A stretch of DNA of 64,000 bases from contig JAJFVK010000007.1 in the NCBI GenBank assembly GCA_021371795.1, positions 1-64,000 on the forward strand, read 5' to 3'. The notes beneath the pieces were generated by a model, which was given only the letters and a program-made list of their open reading frames with translations, searched no databases and was not told the DNA's origin. The position numbers were made by a program, and so were the translations under genes. Source of the DNA: Planctomycetaceae bacterium. Lineage in GTDB: Bacteria; Planctomycetota; Phycisphaerae; Sedimentisphaerales; UBA12454. Positions 1-9,400 of this stretch are shown here, piece after piece (within the stretch, counting starts at the first letter, position 1; each line of letters opens with the position of its first letter).

Positions 1-2
1 TC

Positions 3-137
3 AGTACCAGCAAATTGGAGGTTGTGAACCGCAAAATCGGCCTGCTGCAACGTAACGCCTGCGGTTATCGGGACGATGAATATCTTAAATTACGAATCTT
101 TCACCTGCACCGTTCCAACTACTCATTAACCGGATGA
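3..137 (+). CDS. Transposase C-terminal fragment (ISL3-like), cut by window edge
   Basis: An open frame runs in from the left edge and stops at a TGA at 135-137. The 44 visible residues (NRKIGLLQRNACGYRDDEY followed by LKLRIFHLHRSN) match the usual end of ISL3-family DDE transposases, where an N-x-K-I-K-x-L-K-R-x-A-x-G-Y-R-D block precedes the terminus. The catalytic residues would lie outside the window, so it is not possible to say whether the element is intact. No clear terminal inverted repeat was found in the 280 bases after the stop. The family call rests only on this short tail. Confidence 0.6.
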   Translation, partial: STSKLEVVNRKIGLLQRNACGYRDDEYLKLRIFHLHRSNYSLTG

Positions 138-382
138 ACCAAATTTTAAAGATTTTGGAATTTTTGGATTTTTGCTAAGGATTTTGATGTGTTTTTTGGT
201 GTTTTGTCGAATACTTGCGCGTATTGCTTAGTGTTTTTGATGAAAAACGGGAAAATGACAAAAAACGATAATCTGATATTTGGCAGACAGTTAGGGAAAA
301 TTTTGACTGAAACATGCGCATTCTTATTTTTAGCAAAAACGACTGTAAGTCTTTATTTTATGTTTGGTTTTATAACTATAAC

Positions 383-410
383 TTGACACTTTTTACGCAG
401 TCCTTATAGT
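383..410 (+). promoter_or_regulatory. Sigma-70-like promoter for the HExxH protein gene
   Basis: TTGACA at 383-388 and TATAGT at 405-410 are separated by 16 nt. The expected start of transcription (about 417) is only about 3 nt before the ATG at 420, and no Shine-Dalgarno sequence lies between them, so the mRNA may be leaderless. The rest of the gap from 138 to 419 holds no other recognisable feature; a 65-codon open frame at 189-386 has no ribosome-binding site or family resemblance. Confidence 0.5.
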
Positions 411-419
411 TACGTTACT

Positions 420-1991
420 ATGAAAAACTTGAACATTTTTTTAGTCGCTGGTTTGATTCTTTTCCCGGCAGTTCTTCAGGCCGGTGAAATTATTTCATCA
501 AATGATAATTTTGAAATCTATTCGATAAACTTCGAGCCGATACAGCAGGGCAAGAACGTTGTATTTGTAGATGTAAAAAACAAATCTGACAAAACTCAAA
601 ATTTTGCCATTCACATTTATACACGTTCGCCGGATTACGGAAAAGATGGAATGGGATGGGGGATGGGTTTCGTCAGAGTTATTGAGCCGAATGATACGCA
701 GCATCTGCGATTCATTTATAAGATTCAGGGACCTGCCAATGACAATACCTTACTGGATATAAAATTTATCAATCCTGAATCGCTTGCTTATAATGAGTCG
801 GAAAAGCCTTTCTACGAAAAGCATTATACAGGCGGCGAGTTGAAATGTGTTTTGGAGACTAATAGAAGACTGCAACCTGCCGAAGAGAAAGTTAAAGAAC
901 TTTCGGCAACGCTTAAAGTGATTCAAACTTTCATTCGAAACAAAGAGTATCGAGAGGCATGGCAGTTTTTTTCAGAAGATTACAAAAATGCGGAATTCCA
1001 GGCATTAGGGGCGGCGGAATTAAAAAAGCGAATGGAGCCGAACGAGCCGCTCGATTCTGCGTTTTCATGGGAGAAAGATGATTTTTTAAGATTGATGCCG
1101 ATGGGTGCTTTCTATAAGAATGAGAACACATTGGTATTAACTGTCGCCAACGGCAGGCAGACATGGAAAATCGATTTTATTTATGATGGCGTTACATATA
1201 AAATTGACTGGATAGCAGGGTATGAGCCGAGAGTTTTGATGTGGCAGGATTGGGAAAAGCGATTGTTGCCGGATATGCAGAAACGCAGCACGGCACATTT
1301 CGATTTTTATTATTCTAAATATTCAACTGCACGAAATGACATAGATGAAATTTGTGCGCAGAGAGAAAAAGGGTTTCAGGAAATATGTCAATTTTTAGGA
1401 AAAAACTCCGACGCTCAAATTACATTTATATTTTTTGAAGATGAAAAAACAAAAGTTCAGGAAACCGGCCATCAGGGCAAGGGATGGGCGTATGGCAGCA
1501 CCATAGTAGAAGTTTATAACAGACAGACAAAGCTCGACCCTTATCACGAAATCGCACATGTATTAATGCAGGCCTACGGGAATCCGCCGGCGTTGTTTGG
1601 TGAAGGTTTTGCCGTTTATATATCCGAACATCTCGGCGCCAACGCGTTGGAATATTTAGGCGGCGAAAAGCTTACCGTGCATCAGCGTACCAATGATTTG
1701 AAAAACAAAGGCCAATGGATTCCGTTGTCGCAGCTTATTACTTATACGGAGATTGGTTCAACAGAAAGCAAACCGGAAATTGCTTATCCGCTGGCCGGGT
1801 CTTTTGTGAAATTTTTAATAGATACTTACGGCAAAGATAAATTTCTTCAGGCTTACAGGCAGCTTAAAAATTCTGATAAAACTGATGTGCAGAAGCAGAA
1901 TATAAAGAGTATTGAACAAATCTGCGGCGAATCTTTGGAACAGTTGGAACAGGAATGGGAAAAGAGTCTTGGACAGCGGACAGGCCAATAG
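420..1991 (+). CDS. Secreted HExxH zinc-metallopeptidase-like protein
   Basis: The 523-residue protein begins with a signal peptide (short basic start, hydrophobic stretch, cut after about residue 21 at LQA). The C-terminal third contains HEIAH at residues 376-380 and a GEG whose glutamate is residue 395. This is the HExxH-x14-E spacing of gluzincin peptidases, as in the peptidase MA superfamily, so binding of one zinc ion is expected. The middle part (about 150-270) resembles a small NTF2-like or DUF4440-type fold only in general character. No membrane anchor follows the signal peptide, so the product is probably periplasmic or outer-surface. The first ATG is used because it starts the signal peptide; there is no clear ribosome-binding site. 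The substrate is unknown. Confidence 0.65.
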   Translation: MKNLNIFLVAGLILFPAVLQAGEIISSNDNFEIYSINFEPIQQGKNVVFVDVKNKSDKTQNFAIHIYTRSPDYGKDGMGWGMGFVRVIEPNDTQHLRFIYKIQGPANDNTLLDIKFINPESLAYNESEKPFYEKHYTGGELKCVLETNRRLQPAEEKVKELSATLKVIQTFIRNKEYREAWQFFSEDYKNAEFQALGAAELKKRMEPNEPLDSAFSWEKDDFLRLMPMGAFYKNENTLVLTVANGRQTWKIDFIYDGVTYKIDWIAGYEPRVLMWQDWEKRLLPDMQKRSTAHFDFYYSKYSTARNDIDEICAQREKGFQEICQFLGKNSDAQITFIFFEDEKTKVQETGHQGKGWAYGSTIVEVYNRQTKLDPYHEIAHVLMQAYGNPPALFGEGFAVYISEHLGANALEYLGGEKLTVHQRTNDLKNKGQWIPLSQLITYTEIGSTESKPEIAYPLAGSFVKFLIDTYGKDKFLQAYRQLKNSDKTDVQKQNIKSIEQICGESLEQLEQEWEKSLGQRTGQ

Positions 1992-2068
1992 GTTCTTAAT
2001 TTTGTTGCAATGTAGCCAAAAGTTTAGTATTTTTCAGGCAAAATAACTATTCTACAGGAATCTTAAAA

Positions 2069-2740
2069 ATGAAAAAATTAAATTCAGCTTTATTAATCAT
2101 AATACCGTTTTTAGTTTTAGCAGGTTGTGAACAGCAGCAGAAAAAAACTGCTTCTCAAAAAATTCTAACGAAACCTGACATTAAGCTTTCTGTTGTCGCG
2201 CAATATGTGCGAAATGATTCGAGCAAATACATTACGCAGCAGAAATATGAAATTTATTCGGACCCGCAGTCGATTCTTATCAGTTCAGTCGAGCCTTACG
2301 GCAATGTTGTCTGGTCTGTGCAGAACGGCATATACACAGAACCGAAAAACAAAAAATTTTATGACAGTGAACTTTTCAGCTTTATGACAAACAAGGATAT
2401 TACGCAGGGCGTGATGGAATTGTACCTGGCTGGGCTGGAAAAAGTGCGAATTCAGGATGTCGGCCAGACCCTTGATTTCAACGGTCAGGTTTATGAATGC
2501 GTCGCAAAAAATGAGCAAAATGTAAAACTTTTTAAAAATAAAAAGACGGGAAAACTCGATTTAGTCACCTCCGGCCAGGATTCCAAAGGCCAATTTTTCA
2601 TAATATACGGCTACAACTACGAAAAAATGGGAAAAAACAACGAAAAGTCTGATTTTTACGCAACAAAGGTCGATATTTACCTTTATAAGGCCGCTTATGA
2701 CAAAAAACTGCTTGCCCAGTTAAATTGTTCTTTAAATTAA
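2069..2740 (+). CDS. Putative lipoprotein of unknown function
   Basis: The 223-residue product starts with a lipoprotein signal: a KK start, a hydrophobic core and LAGC, with the lipidated cysteine at residue 20. The mature part is rich in beta-strand-like segments alternating with charged residues and loosely recalls LolA/LolB-like lipoprotein-binding folds, but no diagnostic motif was found. An AGGAATCTTAAAA ribosome-binding region precedes the ATG. The gene lies 77 bases after the HExxH gene in the same direction and may be co-transcribed with it. The function should be treated as unknown. Confidence 0.6.
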   Translation: MKKLNSALLIIIPFLVLAGCEQQQKKTASQKILTKPDIKLSVVAQYVRNDSSKYITQQKYEIYSDPQSILISSVEPYGNVVWSVQNGIYTEPKNKKFYDSELFSFMTNKDITQGVMELYLAGLEKVRIQDVGQTLDFNGQVYECVAKNEQNVKLFKNKKTGKLDLVTSGQDSKGQFFIIYGYNYEKMGKNNEKSDFYATKVDIYLYKAAYDKKLLAQLNCSLN

Positions 2741-2980
2741 TGTTAAGTCTGGTAAAATAGGCACTTTCTGTTGATGAAGAGAATTTTACCGAACAATTAG
2801 TACTAAGGATAAGTATTAGAGGCATATTTGCGTCCCCAACCGTTCGTTGGTGTATTTCATTCAGGGAAGAGAATATTTAAAAATTTTACGCGAAGATAAT
2901 TTCGGTTTGGCAATATCTTTTTTATAGTTTAGTGCCGATAATAACCGATATTATAAATTAGTAGCTTTAATTTCAAACTT

Positions 2981-3024
2981 GAAGCCTGTCTATACGTAGA
3001 TGGCGTTAAGTCGACGGCTTTTTT
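2981..3024 (+). promoter_or_regulatory. Candidate transcription attenuator ahead of the exosortase operon
   Basis: Two mutually exclusive hairpins can form in the 340-base gap 2741-3080. One pairs GCC (2984-2986) plus TCTA (2989-2992) with TAGA (2997-3000) and GGC (3002-3004). The other pairs AAGCC (2982-2986) with GGCTT (3016-3020) and is followed by a T-run, as in a terminator. The arrangement suggests an on/off leader for the operon starting at 3081. No known riboswitch consensus was recognised. Nothing else in the gap can be supported. Confidence 0.35.
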
Positions 3025-3080
3025 GGCCGAAAAGTTACTGTTAGCAGTTTCTCTGAATACTATAAATATATGGAATAACA

Positions 3081-4661
3081 ATGAGAAAGATAAACGCAAG
3101 CCGATTAGTAATCGCTACTGTTGTAGTGGTGTGTCTTTTAACTGGATGCAGCAAAGACCATCTTGACCCTTCACAGATTGGACGCTTCAGGCCGATTCCG
3201 GCAGTCAATCTGATTCTCGATTCGCTGGGTGTTGCTGAAGAGTCAGCGTCAGCTTACGAAGGCGCTGAAGAGCCCAAGCCGTCAGATGTGGTTCCCTACG
3301 AAAGAGATTATACATTTGGCGCAGGCGATACCATCAGGATTCAGATTTTTGAATTGCTGCAGGAAAATTACGCTTACGTTGACAATTTTATAGTTAATGA
3401 AAGCGGAAATATTTCAATACCTGAAATCGGCCAGATTCAGGCGGCCGGAATGACAGAAAGCCAGCTCGAAGATGAAATCAGGAACGCGCTTTCGCCTGGC
3501 ATTTTAAAGAATCCTTCAGTAACGGTTTTACTTGAACAATCTGAAAACAGAGTATTCTCAATTCTCGGCGATGGTATATCAAATCCTAACAGATATCTTA
3601 TTCCGCGAAATGATTTTCGTCTGCTCGATGCGCTTGCGGTCGCGGGCTCTGCACAGCAGTTTAACGTAAGTTATGTTTATGTTACTCGTAAAATTGCACC
3701 CCAGGAGCAGCTTGGCAATATACCTGCTTCTGACCAGCAGGCAAATACGCAAAGTATTAATGAAAACGAATCGTTCCAACAGGACATCAATGACCAGCAG
3801 ATGCTGGAAGTTATAGAGCCGTCTGTAATGCCGGGGCAGCTTGTTGTGTCTCACGCGGAAATGGCAACAGAAGAAGAACTTGAGAAACTTGCCGCTCCTG
3901 AAGAAATAGCACAGGACGATAAAGCTAATCAATTACCGGTAAGCAATGAAATGCCGCGAACAGAACAGGGCGGCAGCGATATCGAATGGACTTTCAAAGA
4001 TGGCAGATGGGTGCCGGTAAACAACGGTAAAGAAGAAGCGGTTCAACCTCTGGCCCAGTCACAGCAGAAACCTTTGGAACAGACAACTGCTCCAATGCCT
4101 CCAACCGGCGAACAAGCACTGCCGGATAAGTACGCAATGGGCGATTTGAGCGCGGTTACATTCCAGAATCGCGTTATAAAGATTCCAAAAGACAAACTTT
4201 TCGGCGGCGACCCGCGATATAATATTATCATCAGGCCCGGCGATACGATTACAGTTCAGCTTGACGTTGTCGGCGAATACTATATTCTTGGAAACGTAAA
4301 CAATCAGGGTATCGTAAATCTTACCGGCAGGCCGATGACTCTTAAAATGGCAATCGCGGCAGCAGGCGGACTTGGACCGCTCGCATGGCCGAAAAAATGT
4401 GAAGTCATCCGCAGAGTCGGTGAAAAGAAAGAAGAAATCGTTATGGTTGACCTTGAGAAGATTGCCAATGGTACACAGCCCGATTTCTTTATCAAACCAA
4501 ACGATGTGATTAATGTGGGTACACATGGCGTTTCGCGGTATTTGGCCGTTCTTAGAAACGCTTTCAGAGCCACTTATGGTTTTGGTTTCATTTACGACCG
4601 AAACTTTGGCGACAGACATATGGGACTTGATGCTCCCCTTAGTCCGTTCTTCGGTTATTAA
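3081..4661 (+). CDS. Polysaccharide export lipoprotein (Wza/EpsA-type, SLBB domains)
   Basis: This is a 526-residue outer-membrane polysaccharide export protein. The N-terminus is a lipoprotein signal ending in LTGC with the cysteine at residue 23. A Poly_export domain follows (about 77-150, with the GAGDTIRIQIFE and SGNISIPEIGQI elements). There is one SLBB-like beta-grasp at about 155-205, a low-complexity Q/E/P-rich linker at about 210-350, and a second SLBB at about 380-470 (RPGDTITVQL, GPLAWPKK). The long linker is unusual; typical Wza proteins are about 380 residues. It is the first gene of an operon with exosortase, EpsI, a TPR protein and a Wzc-like protein, so it probably forms the export channel for the exopolysaccharide made by that system. 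Confidence 0.85.
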   Translation: MRKINASRLVIATVVVVCLLTGCSKDHLDPSQIGRFRPIPAVNLILDSLGVAEESASAYEGAEEPKPSDVVPYERDYTFGAGDTIRIQIFELLQENYAYVDNFIVNESGNISIPEIGQIQAAGMTESQLEDEIRNALSPGILKNPSVTVLLEQSENRVFSILGDGISNPNRYLIPRNDFRLLDALAVAGSAQQFNVSYVYVTRKIAPQEQLGNIPASDQQANTQSINENESFQQDINDQQMLEVIEPSVMPGQLVVSHAEMATEEELEKLAAPEEIAQDDKANQLPVSNEMPRTEQGGSDIEWTFKDGRWVPVNNGKEEAVQPLAQSQQKPLEQTTAPMPPTGEQALPDKYAMGDLSAVTFQNRVIKIPKDKLFGGDPRYNIIIRPGDTITVQLDVVGEYYILGNVNNQGIVNLTGRPMTLKMAIAAAGGLGPLAWPKKCEVIRRVGEKKEEIVMVDLEKIANGTQPDFFIKPNDVINVGTHGVSRYLAVLRNAFRATYGFGFIYDRNFGDRHMGLDAPLSPFFGY

Positions 4662-4686
4662 TACCATTTATGGATGAGATTTTTCT

Positions 4687-5649
4687 ATGCAGGATGTTGG
4701 GAAAAACGATATAGAAACTAAAAGTTTATCGGAACAAGAATTCAACTGGTTGTCACTCTCTATTCACACTTATATCAAAGCGGCTATCATTGCGGTTGCG
4801 GTATATTTTTTGTTTAAGACGCAAATTTATTCAATTGTGCAGCGGTGGATAAATGACAGCAGTTGGTCGCACGGTTTTATCATCCCCTTGTTCAGTCTTT
4901 ATTTTATCAATCAAAAGAAAAAAGAAATATTAACCACAGAATTCAGGCCGAATTATCTCGGCCTTGTGTGTTTGGTAATGTGTCTTGCGGCATATCCGAT
5001 GTTCCTGTTTGTTTACAGGTTCGGTTATTTTATGAATCTTATGATAGTGCCGACTATCGGTGCGATAGTTTTATTTCTCGGCGGTTGGAAATTGGTCAAA
5101 TATACGTGGCTTCCAATTACGTATCTGTTTTTCGCGATTCCTCTGCCGGCAAAACTTTATAACGATATTACAATTCCATTGCGTTCTCACGATGCACAAA
5201 TTGCGGCAGCGCTTTTGAATATGGTTAAAGGGCTCGAAGCGAATGCCAGTGGTGTTGTTATTGATATTGTTTACAATGGCGTCAAGCTTGAGCCTGGACT
5301 GGATGTTGCCGAGGCGTGCAGCGGAATGAGGCTGCTGATGGCGTTTGTCGCTCTTGGCGTCGCGATGGCTTATCTGCATTACAGGCCGGCATGGCAAAGG
5401 TTTATCTTGCTTGCCAGTACAGTACCAATCGCAATCCTGTGCAATATTGTTCGAGTAGTTGTTACGGCATTTATTTATGTTCTGTGGGACCCGATTTATG
5501 CGCAGGGCATTTATCATGACGCTCTTGGTATTTTAATGCTTCCGCTTGCGTTTGGTTTGTATGGTTTTTTGGCGTGGTTTATGTCAAATGTTTTTGTTGA
5601 AGAAACCGTACAAAAGGAAGTCGTTATTCGCAGAAAGGATTCGCAGTAA
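4687..5649 (+). CDS. Exosortase (EpsH/XrtA-type membrane transpeptidase)
   Basis: The 320-residue multi-pass membrane protein has about eight hydrophobic segments. The three catalytic positions of the exosortase/archaeosortase family are visible: Cys211 in EACSGMRLL, Arg256 in CNIVRVV and His277 in YHDALGIL. In this family the enzyme cleaves C-terminal PEP-CTERM sorting signals and passes the protein to an envelope acceptor. No PEP-CTERM substrate is encoded in the window, so substrates must lie elsewhere. The gene starts 25 bases after the export lipoprotein and its stop overlaps the start of epsI (TAATG), indicating translational coupling. The exosortase subtype was not assigned. Confidence 0.9.
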   Translation: MQDVGKNDIETKSLSEQEFNWLSLSIHTYIKAAIIAVAVYFLFKTQIYSIVQRWINDSSWSHGFIIPLFSLYFINQKKKEILTTEFRPNYLGLVCLVMCLAAYPMFLFVYRFGYFMNLMIVPTIGAIVLFLGGWKLVKYTWLPITYLFFAIPLPAKLYNDITIPLRSHDAQIAAALLNMVKGLEANASGVVIDIVYNGVKLEPGLDVAEACSGMRLLMAFVALGVAMAYLHYRPAWQRFILLASTVPIAILCNIVRVVVTAFIYVLWDPIYAQGIYHDALGILMLPLAFGLYGFLAWFMSNVFVEETVQKEVVIRRKDSQ

Positions 5650-6410
5650 TGAACTCGATTATAAAACAATATCTGCAAGTTCCTTTTGTTTTGTGTGTTG
5701 TTTTGCTTTTAGCGGTTGCCGTTTTTATTACAGGTTTTAAAAAGCATCACGGGCTTACAATTATAAAAAAACCTTTGCCGCTGAAGACGTCTTTCGACGA
5801 ACTGGACGAAAATCTTCTTGCGCCGTATAAGGTTTTAAATAAATCAAAAATTGAGAATCAGGACGTGCTTGAATCGTTAGGCACGGAAGATTATCTGCAA
5901 TGGGTGTTTGATGATACATCTGTTGATGAAATGAGTCCTGTGAGAAATTGTTCGGTATTCATAACATATTATACAGGCAATCCCGACCAGGTGCCGCACG
6001 TGCCGGAGGCTTGTTATACCGGCGGAGGCAATCAGGTCGAGAGCAGTTCAAGTGTAAATCTTGAAGTCGGCGATGTGAATGTGCCGGAAATTCCAAAACA
6101 AGTTCCAGCAACTGCTCTGGTGTTTACACGAAAGTCTTCAGAAATATGGCAGGCGTCATCAGAATTTTCGGTTATTTATTTCTTCAAAGTCAACGGAGAA
6201 TATAAAGGCGGCAGAGATGGCGTAAGATGGGCGCTTGGCAATCTGACGAGCGAGTATTCATATTTTTCAAAAGTTGAATTGAAATTTTTTAACGTTAGAG
6301 GGTTGAATCCTGACCAGAAGCAGTCGATAGAAGCTGCCGGCAGGGTTTTGAAAGTATTGTTACCGGTTTTGGAAAAGAATCACTGGCCTGACTGGAAGAA
6401 GGCAAATTAA
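5649..6410 (+). CDS. epsI: Exosortase-associated protein EpsI (DUF3485)
   Basis: The 253-residue protein has one N-terminal membrane segment (about 10-28) and a periplasmic domain containing VPHVPEACYTGGG, with the conserved cysteine at residue 122. This is the hallmark of the EpsI/DUF3485 family that accompanies or is fused to exosortases. Here it is a separate protein whose start codon overlaps the exosortase stop. EpsI is required for exopolysaccharide production in some bacteria but its biochemical role is not settled. The context (exosortase upstream, TPR protein downstream) is the standard one. Confidence 0.85.
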   Translation: MNSIIKQYLQVPFVLCVVLLLAVAVFITGFKKHHGLTIIKKPLPLKTSFDELDENLLAPYKVLNKSKIENQDVLESLGTEDYLQWVFDDTSVDEMSPVRNCSVFITYYTGNPDQVPHVPEACYTGGGNQVESSSSVNLEVGDVNVPEIPKQVPATALVFTRKSSEIWQASSEFSVIYFFKVNGEYKGGRDGVRWALGNLTSEYSYFSKVELKFFNVRGLNPDQKQSIEAAGRVLKVLLPVLEKNHWPDWKKAN

Positions 6411-6441
6411 CGGACATTTATAGCAGATAAGGATTTTAGAA

Positions 6442-9400
6442 ATGGCAAAAAGATTAAACAAAAAAATTGCAATTATAGGTTCGCTTTTTTTCATAATAGT
6501 TGTTTTGGGCGCAATATATGTCGTTTTAAGACTGAACCGAAATCCGGAGCAATATTTGAAAGACGCCCGTGCCGAATTGAAGAAGGCCGAGCCTGACTAC
6601 AAGGCTGCTGAAAAGGCTTATGGGTATGCGTTTGCTTATGCCAAAAAGGATACAAAGAAGAAAGTCGATATCCTTTTTGAACTTGTTGATATGTATATGA
6701 AAACAAATGACTGGCGTAAGGCGTCCGGCTGCTGGAATCAGGTTATAAACTTTGATACGAAAAATGCAAAAGCTCGTCATGCATTGCTTGATTACAGTTA
6801 TCAGGTGGCTATGACCGGCGCCTGGAATGCATGGAAAGATATCGAAAACAACGCTTCAGAAATGATTGATAAGGGGCTTGATACTTCGCCGAGAATGTAT
6901 CGTATAAAAGGCCAGGCTATGCTGGAACTTGTACGACACGGCCAAATGACTGACAATGAAAAAAGCATAAATGAAGCGATCGATATTCTGCAAAAAGTAT
7001 GTCAGGAAGAGCCGAATAATATTGAAACTTATCAGTATGTAGCCGATGCGATGGTGCAGAAAGGCGGAATCCTTGCATCTAAAGGTGTGCTGAATGCGGT
7101 CGAAAACGCGCACGCAGAAGCCGGCAAAATACTCACAAAATGTATTGAGCTGAATCCGAACGACCCCAGGGCGTATATCAATCTTTACGGTAGTCAGCTT
7201 GCAGACACTAAAAACGATAAGGATAAAATCAAAAAGATAGAATCTGACCTTATAAAACTTACACAGAAATTTCCGGACAGTCCTCAAGCCTTTTTTGCGC
7301 TCGCACAGGTGTATGTACGGAATCCCAAGGAAGCAGACAAGGCAATAGCCGCTGTTGAAAAAGCATGTGAACTGGATAAGCAAAACGTGGCCTATGCGGT
7401 TACATCCGCTACGCTTTATTATAGAAAATATCTGGTTGACAAAAATCCGGAATATTACCAAAAAGCAGTCGATCTTGCGACGCAGGCACTGACATATCCC
7501 GACAGTCTGGATATTCCCGGCCCTAAGCAAAGAACGAGTATGATAAACAGATATTCGCTTCATTCTTTCCTGGCGAATTGCTATCTCGACCAGGCGATGG
7601 TTGTCAGCGAAGCACAGAAAGCTGATAATCTGACGCTTGCTGAAAAAGAGGTTCACGAATTAAATCAGATTCTCGGCACAGCAGAAAATCCGTATGCTAT
7701 AATGTGGCAGGGTAGACTTCTTCTTGCCAAAGGGCAGAAAAACGAAGGAGTTAAACTGCTGTACGACGCATTCCAGAAGCTTACCACCGGCGAGCAGGCA
7801 CAGCAGGGCAACGACCCGCAAGTCGGCGTTTTATCTTATGAACTTGCCAGAGCGTTTGAGGGCGGCACTGAAACAGGTGCGGTCGGGTTGTTTTATTTAA
7901 ACGCGTATAAAAACAGAATGTATGAAAATAAGCCGCAAATGCTTCTTGATTTTGCATCTTCGCTTATGCGGATACGCGACTGGAAGAACGCAACAGAATT
8001 GATTGACAGTTATGATCAGTATTTCGGCGAAAATGACGCAAGCCGTCAGCTTCGCATCAGCGCGTATATCGGCGGAAATATGTATGAGCAGGCCGAAGAA
8101 AAACTTGCCGGTCTTTCAGAAGACGACCCGAATGTTCTGCGATTGAAGAACCTGTATTTGAGCGGCGTAATCAACAAGACAATGTGGGATATCACACAGA
8201 GCCAGCCCGCACAGGGGCAGACATCGGCTCCGCAGGACACTCAAGCTTTGCAGTTGAAGGCCAAATTGGACCAAACTAAAAAAGAGAGCGTCAGGATTAT
8301 GGATAAACTTGCCGCGACAGGCGCAAAAGTGCTCTCTGAAGCAGAGTTCGCGGAAATGTGCAAAAGATATATCAACGACCAGGAGTACAAAAAAGCGGCT
8401 GGTTTAGTTGATAACTACGCGATATCGCACCCCAACAGCATAAATGCCGGTCTTTACAAACTTGTACTGGCTGAACCTGCTCCGGGCAATATTACGCCGG
8501 AACGAAGCAATGAGATTATGCTGCGGGCGATTGAAAACTTAAAAACACCGATAGACCGCGAACTTCTTCTGTCCGGCTATTATCAGGCAAAAGGTGAGAT
8601 GATGGAAGCCGTATCGCATAATCGTAAAGTTCTGGATATTGCTCCCGATAACGGTCAGGCACTGTTGAACATGTTGAATATTTCTCTTGGCCAGCAGGAT
8701 TTCAAGGAAGCCGAGAACATTGTTGATTCAGCGGTTAAGTACAATATAGATTTGTGTGACGGCGAATTTTTCAAGGCAAAAATTGCTTACGTGAAAAAAG
8801 ATTATCAGGCTGCAATCGAAAGAACCAATTCGTGTCTTGAGAAAAGGCCGATTTTTTCCGAAGCGTATCTTCTTCGCAGTCAGGCATATTCCGCAAGCGG
8901 CAAGGAAGATGATGCTATAAAGGATGCGAAAAAGGCCTATGAGCTTAATCCTTTCGATGCCGTTATTCCAAGAAATCTGGCTTATATTCTTTATAACCGT
9001 AATCAAAAGCTGGGAAGTGCGGCAAGCGTTGAACAGATTACTGAAACACGCAGTGCTCTTGAAACTGCTATACGCGCCAATCCAAGAGATGTGGATTTGC
9101 AGAACTTCTATGCTAAATATATAAGTTCGTCAGAGCCTGAAAGGGCAATCGCGGTTTCGCAGCAGATATTGAAAATGCAGCCGACAGTCAGCAATGCGAT
9201 TTGGCTTGCTTCTTTGGCAATGGATGTTGCAAATAGTAACACCAGTGCCGCAAAATCCGGCAGCGCATATTACGACATTGCGATTAGCGCTTATAAAACG
9301 GCTTATGCGATGGAACCGAATGATTTGCGTGTGCTCGGCGGGTATTCTGAATGCCTGCAACGTGTCGGCAAAGCTGACGATGCTGAAAAACTGCTGGCCG

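Noticed and set aside
189-386. 65-codon open frame before the HExxH gene
   Set aside because: No ribosome-binding site or recognisable domain, and it overlaps the promoter of the next gene.
2890-2940. Sigma-54 promoter candidate (TTTGGCAATATCTTTTTT) before the exosortase operon
   Set aside because: The -12 GC is missing.
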